Of a stretch of 64,000 bases of DNA, positions 43,660-53,761 are shown one piece after another. The translations under genes were made by a program, and so were the position numbers. Under the pieces are notes generated by a model. It worked only from the letters and a program-made list of their open reading frames with translations. It was not told the origin of the DNA and did not search any database. Source of the stretch: Paraburkholderia franconis (GTDB lineage Bacteria; Pseudomonadota; Gammaproteobacteria; Burkholderiales; Burkholderiaceae). Each line of letters begins with the position of its first letter. Positions within the stretch are counted from its first letter, which is position 1. The stretch is taken from assembly GCF_009362735.1 (NCBI RefSeq), contig NZ_WHNP01000002.1:64491-128490 (forward strand), in the 5' to 3' direction.

Positions 43660-44349
43660 TTATGTGGCCCCGCCCACATCCCCGTCGAAACGCTTGCGAA
43701 TGAAGCGGCAAGGATTGCCTCCGTACACGCCTTCCGCCTCGAGCGAACGGTGCACGACCGACAGCGGCGTCACCACGGCGGATCGCCCGATCGTCACACC
43801 CATCTGTACGACGCACTTCGACGAGACCCACGCGCCGTCTTCGATGACGATCGGCGCAACGCGCAAATCCATGTTCGTTCGCATCTCATGCGAGCCTGCG
43901 CTCAGAAACGTGCCCTGCGAAATGCAGACGTTCGAGCCGATACGAACTGGTGCCTGGTTGTAGATCCACACATCGACGCCGAACCAGCAGTTGTCGCCGA
44001 CCGTCAGATTCCACGGCGCTTTTACGCGCACGGGATGCACGAAACGGCAGTTCGCGCCGACCTTCGCGCCGAAGAGCCGCAGCAGCGCAACACGCACCGA
44101 CGACACGGGCAGCAGCTTGTTGTTGATCACACAGGCTTCGATAAAGAACCAGATGAGCTCGGTGAGAAAACCGCGCGACGCGACATAGTTGCCCTTGCCC
44201 GCGCGGCTCAGGTCGATCACGCGGCCCGTCCGCGAGGGCTGCGGAGCGCTGGACGGCTGTGCCTCGGCGGCCGGCTCCGATGCGCGCGTGTCTTGCAGGT
44301 CTTCCCTCTGCGCGTCCTGGCCGATCGCGGAGCCGATCGTATTGTTCAT
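43660..44349 (-). CDS. WcaF-like hexapeptide acetyltransferase
   Basis: A 229-aa protein. Residues 1-60 are a polar, low-complexity N-tail; from about 90 there is a left-handed beta-helix of hexapeptide repeats (VGDNCWFGVDVWIYNQAPVR, IGSNVCISQGTFLSAGSHEM, VIEDGAWVSSKCVVQMGVTI). This matches the colanic-acid WcaF/NodL acetyltransferase group, with His near the ASGSH motif. It would O-acetylate EPS sugars with acetyl-CoA. The N-tail is longer than in typical WcaF. Confidence 0.85.
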   Translation of the reverse strand: MNNTIGSAIGQDAQREDLQDTRASEPAAEAQPSSAPQPSRTGRVIDLSRAGKGNYVASRGFLTELIWFFIEACVINNKLLPVSSVRVALLRLFGAKVGANCRFVHPVRVKAPWNLTVGDNCWFGVDVWIYNQAPVRIGSNVCISQGTFLSAGSHEMRTNMDLRVAPIVIEDGAWVSSKCVVQMGVTIGRSAVVTPLSVVHRSLEAEGVYGGNPCRFIRKRFDGDVGGAT

Positions 44350-44549
44350 ACTCTTCTCCCGAGATGGAGCGCCGTCTTGTGTCCGGCCATCAGGCCGTCT
44401 GTCGCGCGCCCTTTCGTCATCGATTATCTGGTCCGTGCGGCGGCATGGATGATGGCTGGCCGCGCCGGGCGTACTTTTGGCGGATCCATGCAGAGTGTCC
44501 GGTTCACCATGGAAGCAGACTTCGACGTTTGCACGGGAGGAAGACGACG

Positions 44550-45239
44550 ATGACCGCTCATCTTCATTCGCGACAACGCTTGCCGCTTGAACATCCGCTG
44601 TGCAGTGCGAATCGTCCGCGTGCGTGGCTGCAGTCGATCGCGCTCGTGTCGGCGCTGCTGTCGAGCATTGCGCTGATACCGTGCGCCCATGCGCAGAACA
44701 ACAACGCTGCGCCCGGCAATGGAGCGAAGGCTGCCGCCGCGGCCAAAAACAATGCGAACGGCGCGCCGCCAAAAAAGACAGCAGCGCAGCGCACACAAGA
44801 GGACGCGCAGCGTCTGCTCGGCGGTCCGAATGCATCGCTCGGTGGCTATGAAATGGACGGCGCGACACCCGATTCGGAACGCGAGTCGCTGCTGAACAGC
44901 GAACGCATGCGCGTCGCGAAGCCCAATACGCAGGGCGCGGGTGGTCCTGCCGCGGCGGGCGGTAACGGTAATGGCGGCAACGGTGGAAATGGAGGCGCGG
45001 CAGGCGGCAAAGGCGCGGCGAACGCCGTCGCCATCAAGCGGCCCGCGCGCGGCGGCGCGGCGGCAAACGGCGGCGCGGCAGTGAACGGTGCCGTTGGCGG
45101 CGTCGCGGGCCCTGCAGGAGCGGCGGGACAGCGCGGCGGCGCAATGCCTCCCGGCGATGCGGGCGTTGCCGCGAATGCCGTCTACGGCAACCCCTACATC
45201 AACAAGGGAGGACGCGACATCTATCGGTCGCCGTGGTGA
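44550..45239 (+). CDS. Secreted Gly/Ala/Asn-rich protein of unknown function
   Basis: A 229-aa protein with a long Sec-type signal (WLQSIALVSALLSSIALIPC, then AHA/QN), an Ala/Asn/Lys stretch, a short ordered part (ASLGGYEMDGATPDSERESL, about 95-115) and a Gly/Ala/Asn low-complexity half (about 128-210) ending GNPYINKGGRDIYRSPW. No domain is recognised. GGGAGGAA precedes the ATG. It lies inside the EPS locus on the opposite strand to its neighbours, so an extracellular matrix or export role is possible. Confidence 0.7.
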   Translation: MTAHLHSRQRLPLEHPLCSANRPRAWLQSIALVSALLSSIALIPCAHAQNNNAAPGNGAKAAAAAKNNANGAPPKKTAAQRTQEDAQRLLGGPNASLGGYEMDGATPDSERESLLNSERMRVAKPNTQGAGGPAAAGGNGNGGNGGNGGAAGGKGAANAVAIKRPARGGAAANGGAAVNGAVGGVAGPAGAAGQRGGAMPPGDAGVAANAVYGNPYINKGGRDIYRSPW

Positions 45240-45288
45240 GGGTGTTCGCAGCATCGGTGTCAATCGACTCGACGTGACATGGAAAAAC

Positions 45289-45338
45289 GAAGAGGCCGCA
45301 TTCGAACTGCTTTCGTGCCGTTCGAATGCGGCCTCTTC
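45289..45338. terminator. Long perfect hairpin between convergent genes
   Basis: GAAGAGGCCGCATTCGAAC (45289-45307) and GTTCGAATGCGGCCTCTTC (45320-45338) form a 19-bp perfect stem with a 12-nt loop. On the minus strand it is followed by GTTTTTCC, so it should end the EPS operon after the WcaI-like gene. Confidence 0.8.
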
Positions 45339-45410
45339 ATGTCAAGCGTTTGAGGCGTCCGAACGCGTCTATAGCGAAGGCGCGCGGCAAATCAAAGCCG
45401 GCGCGGCGCT

Positions 45411-46736
45411 TCACTGCTGCACTTCACCCACTTTCGACTCCTCGACGGGCGCCGACAGGACGCCGCCATTCGCGGTGGGCGCAGCGACAGGCGGACCCGC
45501 CGTCGTGGGCGTGCCATCGCCCGTGAGCAGCGCGAGACGCGTATCGAGCGTCAGCAACGTCGACAGCGGCGAGAGCATCGTCTCGGCATAACGCCGCCCC
45601 GCCGCGCCGAGCGCCGCACGCCGCGCGCCATCGGCGGCGAGCGCCGCGATCGCCTCGACGAGCGCGCCCGTATCTTCGGGCGACACGATCACGCCGTTGT
45701 CCGCGACGGCTTCGTACAGCGCCGTGCCCGGGCGCGCCATCGCGATCACGGCGCGGCCGCTCGCGAGCATGCCCGTCAGCTTGGACGGCATCACGAGATC
45801 GGCGGCATCGCCGCGCTGAGGCAACACGTGAATGTCGGCGACGTTCAGCAGCTCGTTGAGCGACGACGCCGGCTGCAACGGCAGGAAGCGGCAGTTGCGC
45901 AAGCCCTCGCAGCGCTTGACGAGGTCCGCCCGCGCGGCGCCGCTGCCGCAAAACACGAAGCTGATGTCGTCGCGCGCATCGAGCGCGGCGGCCGCCGCAG
46001 CAAGCGTTTCGATGCCCTGCTTCGCGCCCATGTTGCCCGAGTAGAGCACCACCGTATGACGCGCCGGAATGCCGAGCGTCTCGCGATACTCGCTCGCGCG
46101 CTCGAGCGGAAAGATCGCGCGCGTATCGACCCAGTTCGGCAGGAACTCGGTCTTCGCCGTCTCGACGCCTTTGCCGACCGCGCGCTGGACCATCTGGCTC
46201 GATATCGACGACACGACATCGAAGCGCTTCAGGATCACGCGCTCGACCCAGTAGGCGAGGCGCGCCGCGCGTCCGCTCTTCAGCAGGCCGAGATCGAAGG
46301 CCGCGTCCACTTCGTAGTCCTGGATGTGCAGCCACGCCTTCGCGCCCGTGACGCGCGCGAGCACGAGCGCGCCGGGCGCGCACAGCATCGTCGGCGCGAT
46401 CAGTATCACGGCGTCGGGGCGCCATGCGATCTGTCGCGCGAGCAGCGGCAGCGACGACATCGCGAACGACGACAGATGGATCATCCGCTTCAGCCCGCTT
46501 GGCCGCGCGGGCACCCATAGCGGCGCTCGCCAGATGCGCACGCCACGCATGACGTCGCGCCGGTAGCGCCACATCGAATAGCCTGCTGCGACTTTCCATT
46601 CAGGGTAGTACGGCGGTGCGCAGACTACGCGCACTTCATGGCTGCATTCCGCCAGCATCTGTGCCATTTCAGCTGTGTATTTCCCCGTTCCCGAAAGCTC
46701 GGGCGCGTAATTGAGGCCATAGATCAAGATCTTCAT
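45411..46736 (-). CDS. WcaI-like glycosyltransferase
   Basis: A 441-aa GT4 enzyme beginning MKILIYGLNYAPELSGTGKY with APPYYPEWKV shortly after, the hallmark of colanic-acid WcaI transferases. Donor half: VVLYSGNMGAKQGIETLAAA, then HVLPQRGDAADLVMPSKLTG and the EX7E-like region. The last 25 residues are a Pro/Thr-rich tail. It is the last gene of the long minus-strand operon. ATG 46745 (three codons earlier) is equally possible. Confidence 0.88.
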   Translation of the reverse strand: MKILIYGLNYAPELSGTGKYTAEMAQMLAECSHEVRVVCAPPYYPEWKVAAGYSMWRYRRDVMRGVRIWRAPLWVPARPSGLKRMIHLSSFAMSSLPLLARQIAWRPDAVILIAPTMLCAPGALVLARVTGAKAWLHIQDYEVDAAFDLGLLKSGRAARLAYWVERVILKRFDVVSSISSQMVQRAVGKGVETAKTEFLPNWVDTRAIFPLERASEYRETLGIPARHTVVLYSGNMGAKQGIETLAAAAAALDARDDISFVFCGSGAARADLVKRCEGLRNCRFLPLQPASSLNELLNVADIHVLPQRGDAADLVMPSKLTGMLASGRAVIAMARPGTALYEAVADNGVIVSPEDTGALVEAIAALAADGARRAALGAAGRRYAETMLSPLSTLLTLDTRLALLTGDGTPTTAGPPVAAPTANGGVLSAPVEESKVGEVQQ

Positions 46737-46853
46737 ATTTGACATCCACGTCGAATGCCCGTCATGCGGCAGCGGACGGCGCTGCGCCTTCCAGCCACTA
46801 CCTTGCGCGGCCGCGGCATGGTCAAGCCGTGGTGCCCGCGCAATCGATCGATC

Positions 46854-47996
46854 TCAATCGCTCAGCATCAGCGCGCAACCGCGCGCGATGTTGGCCGCGG
46901 CGGACGGCGGATCGAAACGCCGTATCACGTCCATGCAGCGGCGCGCCGTCGCTTCGGCGTCCGCGAATGCTTCCGTCGCTTTCAGCAGCGTGCGCTGCAG
47001 ACCGGCCGCGTCGCCCGCGGTGAATGCATAGCCGCTCACGCCGTCGTGCACGAGCTCGGGCACACAGCCGCAACTCTCGCTGACAACGGTAGGACATCCA
47101 TGCGCGAGCGCCTCGTTGACGACGAGCCCCCAGGGTTCGCTGCGGCTCGGCAGCACGAGACAGGTCGCGCCGTAGTACTCGCGCGACAGCGGCTCGTCCT
47201 GCAGGCTGCCGACGAAAGTAATCGAATGGTCCATGCCCAGCTCGCTGACCTTCTTGCGCAACGCGCCTTCGAGCGGCCCCGTGCCGACGATCCGCAATTG
47301 CGGATCGGGCAGACGCTTCGCGAGTCCCGCGAATGCGTCGATCAGCGTCGTGATGCCTTTCTCTTCGGACAGACGCCCGACGAACAGGAACACGTGCGGA
47401 TTGCCCGCGCGATAGCGCAAGCGCTCGGCAAGCGCGCGCTCGGGCGAGAACGTGACGGGCAGCGCGGCTGCCTGGCATGGAATGAAAATCTTGTCGGCCT
47501 TCGCGCCGAGCGACATCAGATATTCGCGGCTGCGTTCGCCGAAGCCGAAGTAGCCGTCGCACAGCGAGAAGAACACGCGCTTTGGAATCGACGTCAAGAG
47601 GCGCTTCGGACGATCGCGCGCCGTCGAGTCGCAGAACACGGCACGCCGCTTGCCGCTGACGATGCACGCGGCGAGCATCGCCCAATACTCGGGCCTGTGA
47701 TAGCCGGGCAACACGATCAGATCCGATCTGGCCTTCAGCACTTCCCACACGAGACGCCCGGTGAGGCGCCAGGTCGGTACATCTTCGTAGCAGCCGTCGA
47801 AGAGCTTGTGCATCGGATAACGGTGAAACGAATAATCGACGTCAGAAAAACCCAGGCGATCGTGCTCCGTGTCCGCGATCTGCACCATCGAATAGCGGAT
47901 CGCGCCCGCGGCCGAAATGCTGTGCAACGCAGAGAACACGGCACCCTTGTGCCGTGACCACACGACGTTATGAAAGATCGTGACTGACGCATCCAT
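46854..47996 (-). CDS. Glycosyltransferase family 4
   Basis: A 380-aa GT-B enzyme: donor half with VFLFVGRLSEEKGITTLIDA, LRIVGTGPLEGALRKKVSEL and EX7E motif SEPWGLVVNEALAHGCPTVV (about 300-320). The N-terminal half (MDASVTIFHNVVWSRHKGAV) is typical of EPS transferases. Sugar specificity is not predictable. It follows fcl after a hairpin, and the next gene starts 109 bp downstream. Confidence 0.9.
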   Translation of the reverse strand: MDASVTIFHNVVWSRHKGAVFSALHSISAAGAIRYSMVQIADTEHDRLGFSDVDYSFHRYPMHKLFDGCYEDVPTWRLTGRLVWEVLKARSDLIVLPGYHRPEYWAMLAACIVSGKRRAVFCDSTARDRPKRLLTSIPKRVFFSLCDGYFGFGERSREYLMSLGAKADKIFIPCQAAALPVTFSPERALAERLRYRAGNPHVFLFVGRLSEEKGITTLIDAFAGLAKRLPDPQLRIVGTGPLEGALRKKVSELGMDHSITFVGSLQDEPLSREYYGATCLVLPSRSEPWGLVVNEALAHGCPTVVSESCGCVPELVHDGVSGYAFTAGDAAGLQRTLLKATEAFADAEATARRCMDVIRRFDPPSAAANIARGCALMLSD

Positions 47997-48045
47997 TTCT
48001 TACAGTCCTCATTCGGTCGAAACTGTCGACTGCCCTGGAAAAAGA

Positions 48046-48084
48046 ACGGACGTCACCCTAATCCCGGTCCCAGGCAACGTCCGT
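48046..48084 (-). terminator. Hairpin with T-run inside the EPS operon
   Basis: On the minus strand ACGGACGT (48084-48077) pairs with ACGTCCGT (48053-48046) across a 23-nt loop, followed by TCTTTTTCC. It lies between fcl and the next glycosyltransferase, so it may be a partial terminator. Confidence 0.45.
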
Positions 48085-48100
48085 CACCAGGAACGGTACT

Positions 48101-49072
48101 TCAGGCGCGCGCAGCCATCTCAAAGGAAGGCGTGGCGAATTTCTCCTCGTACTTCGCAGCAAACTCCCGATAGGTACTGCCGACTCCAACGACCAGGCCG
48201 ATGCTCGCGCGCCAGCCCATTTCCGCCAGGCGCGACACGTCGAGCAGCTTGCGCGGCGTGCCGTCCGGCTTGCTCGCGTCGAACTGCAACTCGCCTTCGA
48301 AGCCGACCACCTCGCAGATCGTCTCGGCCAGCTCGCGGATGCTCAGGTCTTCTCCGACACCGACGTTGAAGACGCCCGTGTTCACATCGTGTTCGAGCAC
48401 GAAGAGTGTCGCCGCCGCGAGATCGTCGACGTGCAGGAACTCGCGCCGCGGCGTGCCGCTGCCCCACACCGTCAGCGCCCGATCGCCATGCAGGCGCGCC
48501 TCGTGCGCCTTGCGGATCAGCGCGGGCAACACGTGGCTGTTCTTCAGGTCGTAGTTGTCGTTCGGCCCGTACAGGTTGGTCGGCATCAGCGCGACGTAGC
48601 GCGTGCCGTACTCGCGGTTGTACGCGTCGCAGAGCTTGAGACCTGCGATCTTGGCGATCGCGTACGCGTCGTTGGTCGGCTCCAGTTCGGAGGTCAGCAG
48701 ATACGCTTCGCGAATCGGCTGCGGGCACATCTTCGGATAGATGCATGACGAGCCGAAGAACACGAGCCGGTCGACATTCGCGCGATACGCCGCGTGAATC
48801 ACGTTGGTTTCGATCACGAGGTTCTCATAGAGAAACTCGCCCGGCTGCGTCGCGTTCGCGAGAATGCCGCCGACGCGCGCCGCCGCGAGCAGCACGACGT
48901 CGATCTGCTCGCTCGCGAAGAAGCGGTTCACGGCCGCCTGATCGGTGAGATCGAGCTCGGCATGCGTGCGCGTGACGAGATTGCGATAGCCGCTCGCTTC
49001 GAGCTTGCGCACGAGCGCGGACCCGACCATCCCGCGATGTCCTGCGACGTAGATGCGTGCGTTCTTGTCCAT
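48101..49072 (-). CDS. fcl: GDP-L-fucose synthase
   Basis: A 323-aa SDR-extended protein: NAD(P) motif [13 protein letters not shown] (about 8-20), SSCIYPK (Ser about 107) and catalytic Tyr-x-x-x-Lys in [11 protein letters not shown]. It epimerises and reduces GDP-4-keto-6-deoxymannose to GDP-L-fucose. ATG 49072 used; a GTG at 49081 overlapping gmd's stop (GTGA) would suggest coupling. Its partner gmd is directly upstream. Confidence 0.95.
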   Translation of the reverse strand: MDKNARIYVAGHRGMVGSALVRKLEASGYRNLVTRTHAELDLTDQAAVNRFFASEQIDVVLLAAARVGGILANATQPGEFLYENLVIETNVIHAAYRANVDRLVFFGSSCIYPKMCPQPIREAYLLTSELEPTNDAYAIAKIAGLKLCDAYNREYGTRYVALMPTNLYGPNDNYDLKNSHVLPALIRKAHEARLHGDRALTVWGSGTPRREFLHVDDLAAATLFVLEHDVNTGVFNVGVGEDLSIRELAETICEVVGFEGELQFDASKPDGTPRKLLDVSRLAEMGWRASIGLVVGVGSTYREFAAKYEEKFATPSFEMAARA

Positions 49073-49077
49073 GGCCG

Positions 49078-50205
49078 TCACTCGTGATGTTCCAGTGCCT
49101 TGAAGCCGGCCAGCGTGACGAGCGCATCGCGCCGCGCGATCTGATAGTCCGACACCACCATTTCCTTGACGAGCGACTCGAACGGCGTCGCCGGCTGCCA
49201 GCCGAGCTTCTGATGCGCCTTCGACGGATCGCCGAGCAGCGTCTCCACTTCCGTCGGGCGGAAGTAGCGCGGATCGACGCGCACGATCACGTCGCCCGGC
49301 TGCACGCGCATTTCGCTGCGATGACGGCGCTCGACATGCTCGACGATGCCCACTTCATGCACGCCGTTGCCTTCGAAGTGCACGGTGATGCCCAGTTCGG
49401 CTGCCGCGCGCTGTACGAATTCGCGCACGCTGTACTGCACGCCCGTCGCGATCACGAAGTCTTCGGGTGCTTCCTGTTGCAGCATCATCCATTGCATTTC
49501 GACGTAGTCGCGCGCGTGTCCCCAGTCGCGCAGCGCGGACAGATTGCCGAGATAGAGCTGGTCCTGCAGGCCGACCGCGATGCGCGCGATCGCCCGCGTG
49601 ATCTTGCGCGTGACGAACGTTTCGCCGCGCACGGGTGACTCGTGATTGAACAGAATGCCGTTGCACGCGTAGATGCCGTACGCTTCGCGATAGTTGACGG
49701 TCGTCCAGTACGCGAACAGCTTCGCGACCGCGTAAGGGCTGCGCGGATAGAAAGGCGTCGTCTCGCGCTGTGGCACTTCCTGCACGAGGCCGTAGAGTTC
49801 CGATGTCGAAGCCTGATAGAAGCGCGTCTTCTTCTCGAAGCCGCAGATGCGGATCGCTTCGAGCATGCGCAGGGTGCCGAGACCATCGGCGTTGGCCGTA
49901 TATTCGGGTTCTTCGAACGACACGGCGACATGGCTTTGCGCCGCGAGGTTATAGACTTCATCCGGTTCGACGCGCTGGATGATGCGCAAGAGGCTCGTCG
50001 AATCGGTCAGGTCGCCGTGATGCAGTTGCAGGCGTTGGTCCGGGTCATGTACGTCTCGGTAAAGGTGGTCGATGCGGTCCGTGTTGAACAACGATGAGCG
50101 GCGCTTGATTCCATGTACTTCGTAACCCTTGTCGATCAACAACTCCGCCAGGTATGAGCCGTCCTGGCCGGTGATGCCCGTAATCAAGGCAACCTTCTGA
50201 GTCAT
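49078..50205 (-). CDS. gmd: GDP-mannose 4,6-dehydratase
   Basis: A 375-aa extended [23 protein letters not shown] (residues 6-25), [30 protein letters not shown] (catalytic Thr/Ser-Glu) and [15 protein letters not shown] (Tyr-x-x-x-Lys). It makes GDP-4-keto-6-deoxy-D-mannose, the precursor of fucose or rhamnose sugars. AGGAGAACATA precedes ATG 50205. Confidence 0.97.
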   Translation of the reverse strand: MTQKVALITGITGQDGSYLAELLIDKGYEVHGIKRRSSLFNTDRIDHLYRDVHDPDQRLQLHHGDLTDSTSLLRIIQRVEPDEVYNLAAQSHVAVSFEEPEYTANADGLGTLRMLEAIRICGFEKKTRFYQASTSELYGLVQEVPQRETTPFYPRSPYAVAKLFAYWTTVNYREAYGIYACNGILFNHESPVRGETFVTRKITRAIARIAVGLQDQLYLGNLSALRDWGHARDYVEMQWMMLQQEAPEDFVIATGVQYSVREFVQRAAAELGITVHFEGNGVHEVGIVEHVERRHRSEMRVQPGDVIVRVDPRYFRPTEVETLLGDPSKAHQKLGWQPATPFESLVKEMVVSDYQIARRDALVTLAGFKALEHHE

Positions 50206-50264
50206 TATGTTCTCCTGATGAATGACGTCGGACCACGGCGCGGCCCGCCGCACAGGAACAGCAT

Positions 50265-52487
50265 TTAGCCTGCGATACTCTCGTAACCGTAGTAGCCGCC
50301 GCGATAGCCCGAGCCGATGAACGCGCCCGCCTGCGGTACGTCGGTCAACAAGACCCCCTGCAAATTCACGCCGCCATTGCGCAGACGTTTCGCGGTTTCC
50401 GCGAGCTCGCCTACCGGATGGCGTCCGTGACGAATCACGAGCAATGTCGTCCCCACGTGCTTGCCGATCACGGTCGAGTCGGTGACGGCGAGGACGGGTG
50501 GCGTATCGATGATGATCAGGTCGTACTGCTTCTTGAGTTCCTCGAGCATCGTTTCGAACCGCTTGCTCATCAGCAGCTCGGACGGATGCGAGGGCAATGA
50601 GCCCTTGGTCAGCACGTCGAGACCCGGCAGCACCTCGCGCTGGATCGACGATTGCAGATCGCCGCCGCGCAGCACATCGGAAAGACCCGGCTGATGCTGC
50701 AGGCCGAAATGCGAGTGCACGTCGCCGCGCCGCATGTCGCCGTCGATCACGAGCGTGCGCTTGTTCACGGAGGCGACGAGCGCCGACAGGTTCACCGACA
50801 GGAACGACTTGCCCGCGTCGGGACGCGAGCCTGTCAACATGACGACGTTGCTCTGGCTGTCTTCTACGGTCAGTTGCAGCGAGGTGCGCAGATTGCGCAC
50901 GCCCTCGACGGCGATATCCTGCGGCGCCTGTTCGGCGAGTACGTGCAGGCCGCGCCGGCGCATCATCACGTCCTGCTGCAGGCGTATCTGCTGCTCGCTG
51001 CGCGGCACGACGGCGAACACGGGCACGCCCAGCGCGGCTTCGAGTTCGTCCGGACGTTCGACGCCGCCATACAGCGTCTTGCGCACGAACGCGAACACGA
51101 TGCCGATGAAGAGGCCCGTGCCGAAGCTGATCAGGATCACGATCAGGCGCTTCGGACGCACAGGGTCGTCGGCAGCTTCAGCGAAGTCGACGATGCGCAC
51201 GTCACCCACCTGGCCCGCCTTCGCGATGCGCAGTTGCTGCGCGCTGTTCAGCAGGTTCGTGTACAGCTCGGTGTCCACGTGCACGTCGCGCAGCAGGCGC
51301 AGCGCCGTCTGCTCGGTATCCGGCAGCGACTGCACGCTCTTGCCCATCGTCGAGAGATTGCCCTGCAGCGCCCTGATCTGCGCGTCGAGCGCCGCCACGG
51401 CGGGGTGGTTCGCCGTGAAGCGCTGCGACATCTCCGCGCGCTGCGTCTGCAGATCGACGAGCTTGGTCTTGTTGTCGACGATCTGTTGCAGCAGCAGCCG
51501 GCTTTCTTCACTCAGATCGACGGTGCCATGCTGATTGCGGAACGTGTTGTAGCGTTGCTCGGCGGCGTCGAGTTCCTTGCGCAGTTGCGGCAGCTGCTGG
51601 TCGAGGAACGCGAGCATGTGCTCGGCTTCCGACGAGCGGCTCTCGATGTCCTGGCGGATGAACTCGCGCGCCATGTTGTTCATGATGTCGGCCGTGAGCT
51701 TCGGATCGCTGCCTTCGAGGCTCGCGCGAATCACGCCGGACTGCAGCGTCGATTCGGCGACATCCATCGACTTCTGCAGACGTTCGACCGTCGTCAGCGT
51801 CGAGCCGCGCGTCATGTCGTAGCGTGTGCCCGGCGCGCCGACGAGCGCATCGACGCGCAGCGCAATCGGGCCGACGGGCGTTTCGCGCACGACGTTTTCG
51901 CCGACATGCCCTTCGAGAATCGCGACGCCTTCAGGACTATTCAGCACGAAATCGCCGTTCTGTCCGGCGATCAGCGTGAAGTCCTTGTCGTACATGTCTT
52001 TTGCGGTGTCGAACTTCGACACCTTGATGTTTTCATTGCCCCACGCGTAGCTCGGAAGCTGCAGCGCCGGCGGCAGCCTGAAGCCCCACTTGCCGTTCAT
52101 CAGCGGGGCAAGCAGCCCGCCGACGAACGGCAGTGTGTGGGGACGCGCGGCAATATCGAGGTGCAACGCCTTGACAGTCTCCTCGGTCACGAGCCGTGAC
52201 TTCATCAACTCGATCTCCGCGGCCGTCGACGGCTTCGTATCGAACATGCCCGTCAGCGGTTGAAGGCCGTCCTGCTTGTTGTTGTCGGCCTTGTCCACCA
52301 CATGAAAAAGCACATCAGCGCGATACACGGGCGTCGCCAAGAATGCGTAGGCGGTGCCCAGCGCCGTGATGGCCAGCGTAATGAACAGAATCGACTTCCA
52401 GTTCGCAACGATGGCCTGCAGATAATCTGTCAGGTGCATCTCATCGGAACTGACGTCCGTATAGCGATTGTCAAAGTTGATAGCCAT
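50265..52487 (-). CDS. Polysaccharide co-polymerase and tyrosine autokinase (Wzc/BceF-like)
   Basis: A 740-aa two-domain inner-membrane protein. N-terminal Wzz domain between membrane segments (about 34-54 and 455-477), with a periplasmic coiled-coil region, and a C-terminal BY-kinase: Walker [16 protein letters not shown], Walker A' [11 protein letters not shown], Walker [10 protein letters not shown]. It ends with a Tyr cluster ([15 protein letters not shown]) for autophosphorylation. It controls chain length and export with Wza. Confidence 0.93.
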   Translation of the reverse strand: MAINFDNRYTDVSSDEMHLTDYLQAIVANWKSILFITLAITALGTAYAFLATPVYRADVLFHVVDKADNNKQDGLQPLTGMFDTKPSTAAEIELMKSRLVTEETVKALHLDIAARPHTLPFVGGLLAPLMNGKWGFRLPPALQLPSYAWGNENIKVSKFDTAKDMYDKDFTLIAGQNGDFVLNSPEGVAILEGHVGENVVRETPVGPIALRVDALVGAPGTRYDMTRGSTLTTVERLQKSMDVAESTLQSGVIRASLEGSDPKLTADIMNNMAREFIRQDIESRSSEAEHMLAFLDQQLPQLRKELDAAEQRYNTFRNQHGTVDLSEESRLLLQQIVDNKTKLVDLQTQRAEMSQRFTANHPAVAALDAQIRALQGNLSTMGKSVQSLPDTEQTALRLLRDVHVDTELYTNLLNSAQQLRIAKAGQVGDVRIVDFAEAADDPVRPKRLIVILISFGTGLFIGIVFAFVRKTLYGGVERPDELEAALGVPVFAVVPRSEQQIRLQQDVMMRRRGLHVLAEQAPQDIAVEGVRNLRTSLQLTVEDSQSNVVMLTGSRPDAGKSFLSVNLSALVASVNKRTLVIDGDMRRGDVHSHFGLQHQPGLSDVLRGGDLQSSIQREVLPGLDVLTKGSLPSHPSELLMSKRFETMLEELKKQYDLIIIDTPPVLAVTDSTVIGKHVGTTLLVIRHGRHPVGELAETAKRLRNGGVNLQGVLLTDVPQAGAFIGSGYRGGYYGYESIAG

Positions 52488-52567
52488 TTGCGTGATCCAT
52501 CAAGTAACCACACTGTCGGAAGCATTGCGTTGCTGCACCCCGTTATTGCACGACGCATTCGTCACCC

Positions 52568-53707
52568 TTACTTCGCGAGCAATGCAGCCGTCACGCCAGC
52601 ATTGATTGCAGGCAACAGCAGCGACAGCACGCGGTTGAATTTCACGAGACCGTTGTTGTCCACGTATACGACATCCTTCGGCTCAAGATTGAACTGGTTC
52701 GCCAGCACCATCGAAGTCGGCGACGTCGCGTCCAGGTGGTAGATCTGGGGCTTGTCGCTCATCGAATTGCGGATCACGAACGTCTGCTTCGCGTAAGCCG
52801 TGTTCGGGTTGAGGCTGCCCGCCTGCGACAACGCTTCCGCCAGCGTCAGGCGGCCGTCGCGCATCGGCAGGATGGTCGCCGGCTTGTTGACTTCGCCCAT
52901 CAGGTAGATGCCGTACTCGTCGCGCGACCCGACCCGCAGCAGATCGCCGCCCTGCAGATAGAGCGACGTCGGAGCGCGGCCCGCCCTGATGAGGCCCGGC
53001 ACGTTGATTTCATACGTACGGCCGTCACGCACGAGTTCGACGTGACTCTGATCGGCATTCGGCGTGAAGCCGCCCGTGCGGTTGATCGCTTCCGTCAGCG
53101 ACATCGGAATATCGTTGACCTGCGCGGGCCCCGGCGCATGCACTTCGCCATCGACATAAACCTGCGCCGCACGGAACGCGGCGACACGCACCGTCACTTC
53201 AGGCTTCTGAAAGACGACGCTCAGCTTGCGATACAGCTCTTTCTGCACCGTCGCCGCATCTTTTCCGCCCACATGGATCGTGCCTGCATATGGGAACTGG
53301 ATATTGCCGTCCGCATCGACGAGAAAGCCGATACCCGGATCGCTCTTGCTGCTCGACGGCGAAGGCTGGCCGAGCGCGGCCGCCAGCTCGGGGTGATCCC
53401 AGACGGTGATCTGCAGCACGTCACCCGGGCCGAGCTTGTAGGTGGGCGCCTTGGGGCTGAACAGCGACGCGATCTGCTGATCCACTTGCGTCGCCTGCCC
53501 GTTCATCGAGCGCACGAGCTTCAGGTTGATGTCGGTGATGGGAATCTGCACATTCTGTTCGGGTTCGCTGCTGTACTCACCGCCCGTCTCGGGCAGCGTG
53601 GGAGGCGATTCAAACCGTTGTCCGGGGACGATGCTGCAGGCAGAGAGCAGCATCACGGACATCGACAGCACCAGCGGCGCGCACACGCTTATTCGTTTCT
53701 GGTTCAT
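52568..53707 (-). CDS. Outer-membrane polysaccharide export lipoprotein (Wza-like)
   Basis: A 379-aa protein: signal peptide with lipobox MLLSAC (Cys about 24), Poly_export domain (YKLGPGDVLQITVWDHPELA, about 90-180) and SLBB domains (VYVDGEVHAPGPAQVNDIPM and YLMGEVNKPATILPMRDGRL). It forms the outer-membrane pore for EPS export with Wzc. AAGGAGG supports ATG 53707; the frame start at 53746 is not used. Confidence 0.93.
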   Translation of the reverse strand: MNQKRISVCAPLVLSMSVMLLSACSIVPGQRFESPPTLPETGGEYSSEPEQNVQIPITDINLKLVRSMNGQATQVDQQIASLFSPKAPTYKLGPGDVLQITVWDHPELAAALGQPSPSSSKSDPGIGFLVDADGNIQFPYAGTIHVGGKDAATVQKELYRKLSVVFQKPEVTVRVAAFRAAQVYVDGEVHAPGPAQVNDIPMSLTEAINRTGGFTPNADQSHVELVRDGRTYEINVPGLIRAGRAPTSLYLQGGDLLRVGSRDEYGIYLMGEVNKPATILPMRDGRLTLAEALSQAGSLNPNTAYAKQTFVIRNSMSDKPQIYHLDATSPTSMVLANQFNLEPKDVVYVDNNGLVKFNRVLSLLLPAINAGVTAALLAK

Positions 53708-53761
53708 GACATTTCCTCCTTGCAGGGGAGCTTGATCCTTGTTCATTGACTTGCCCCCATC

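Noticed and set aside
50652-52199. 515-aa plus-strand frame
   Set aside because: Opposite the Wzc-like kinase; no motifs.
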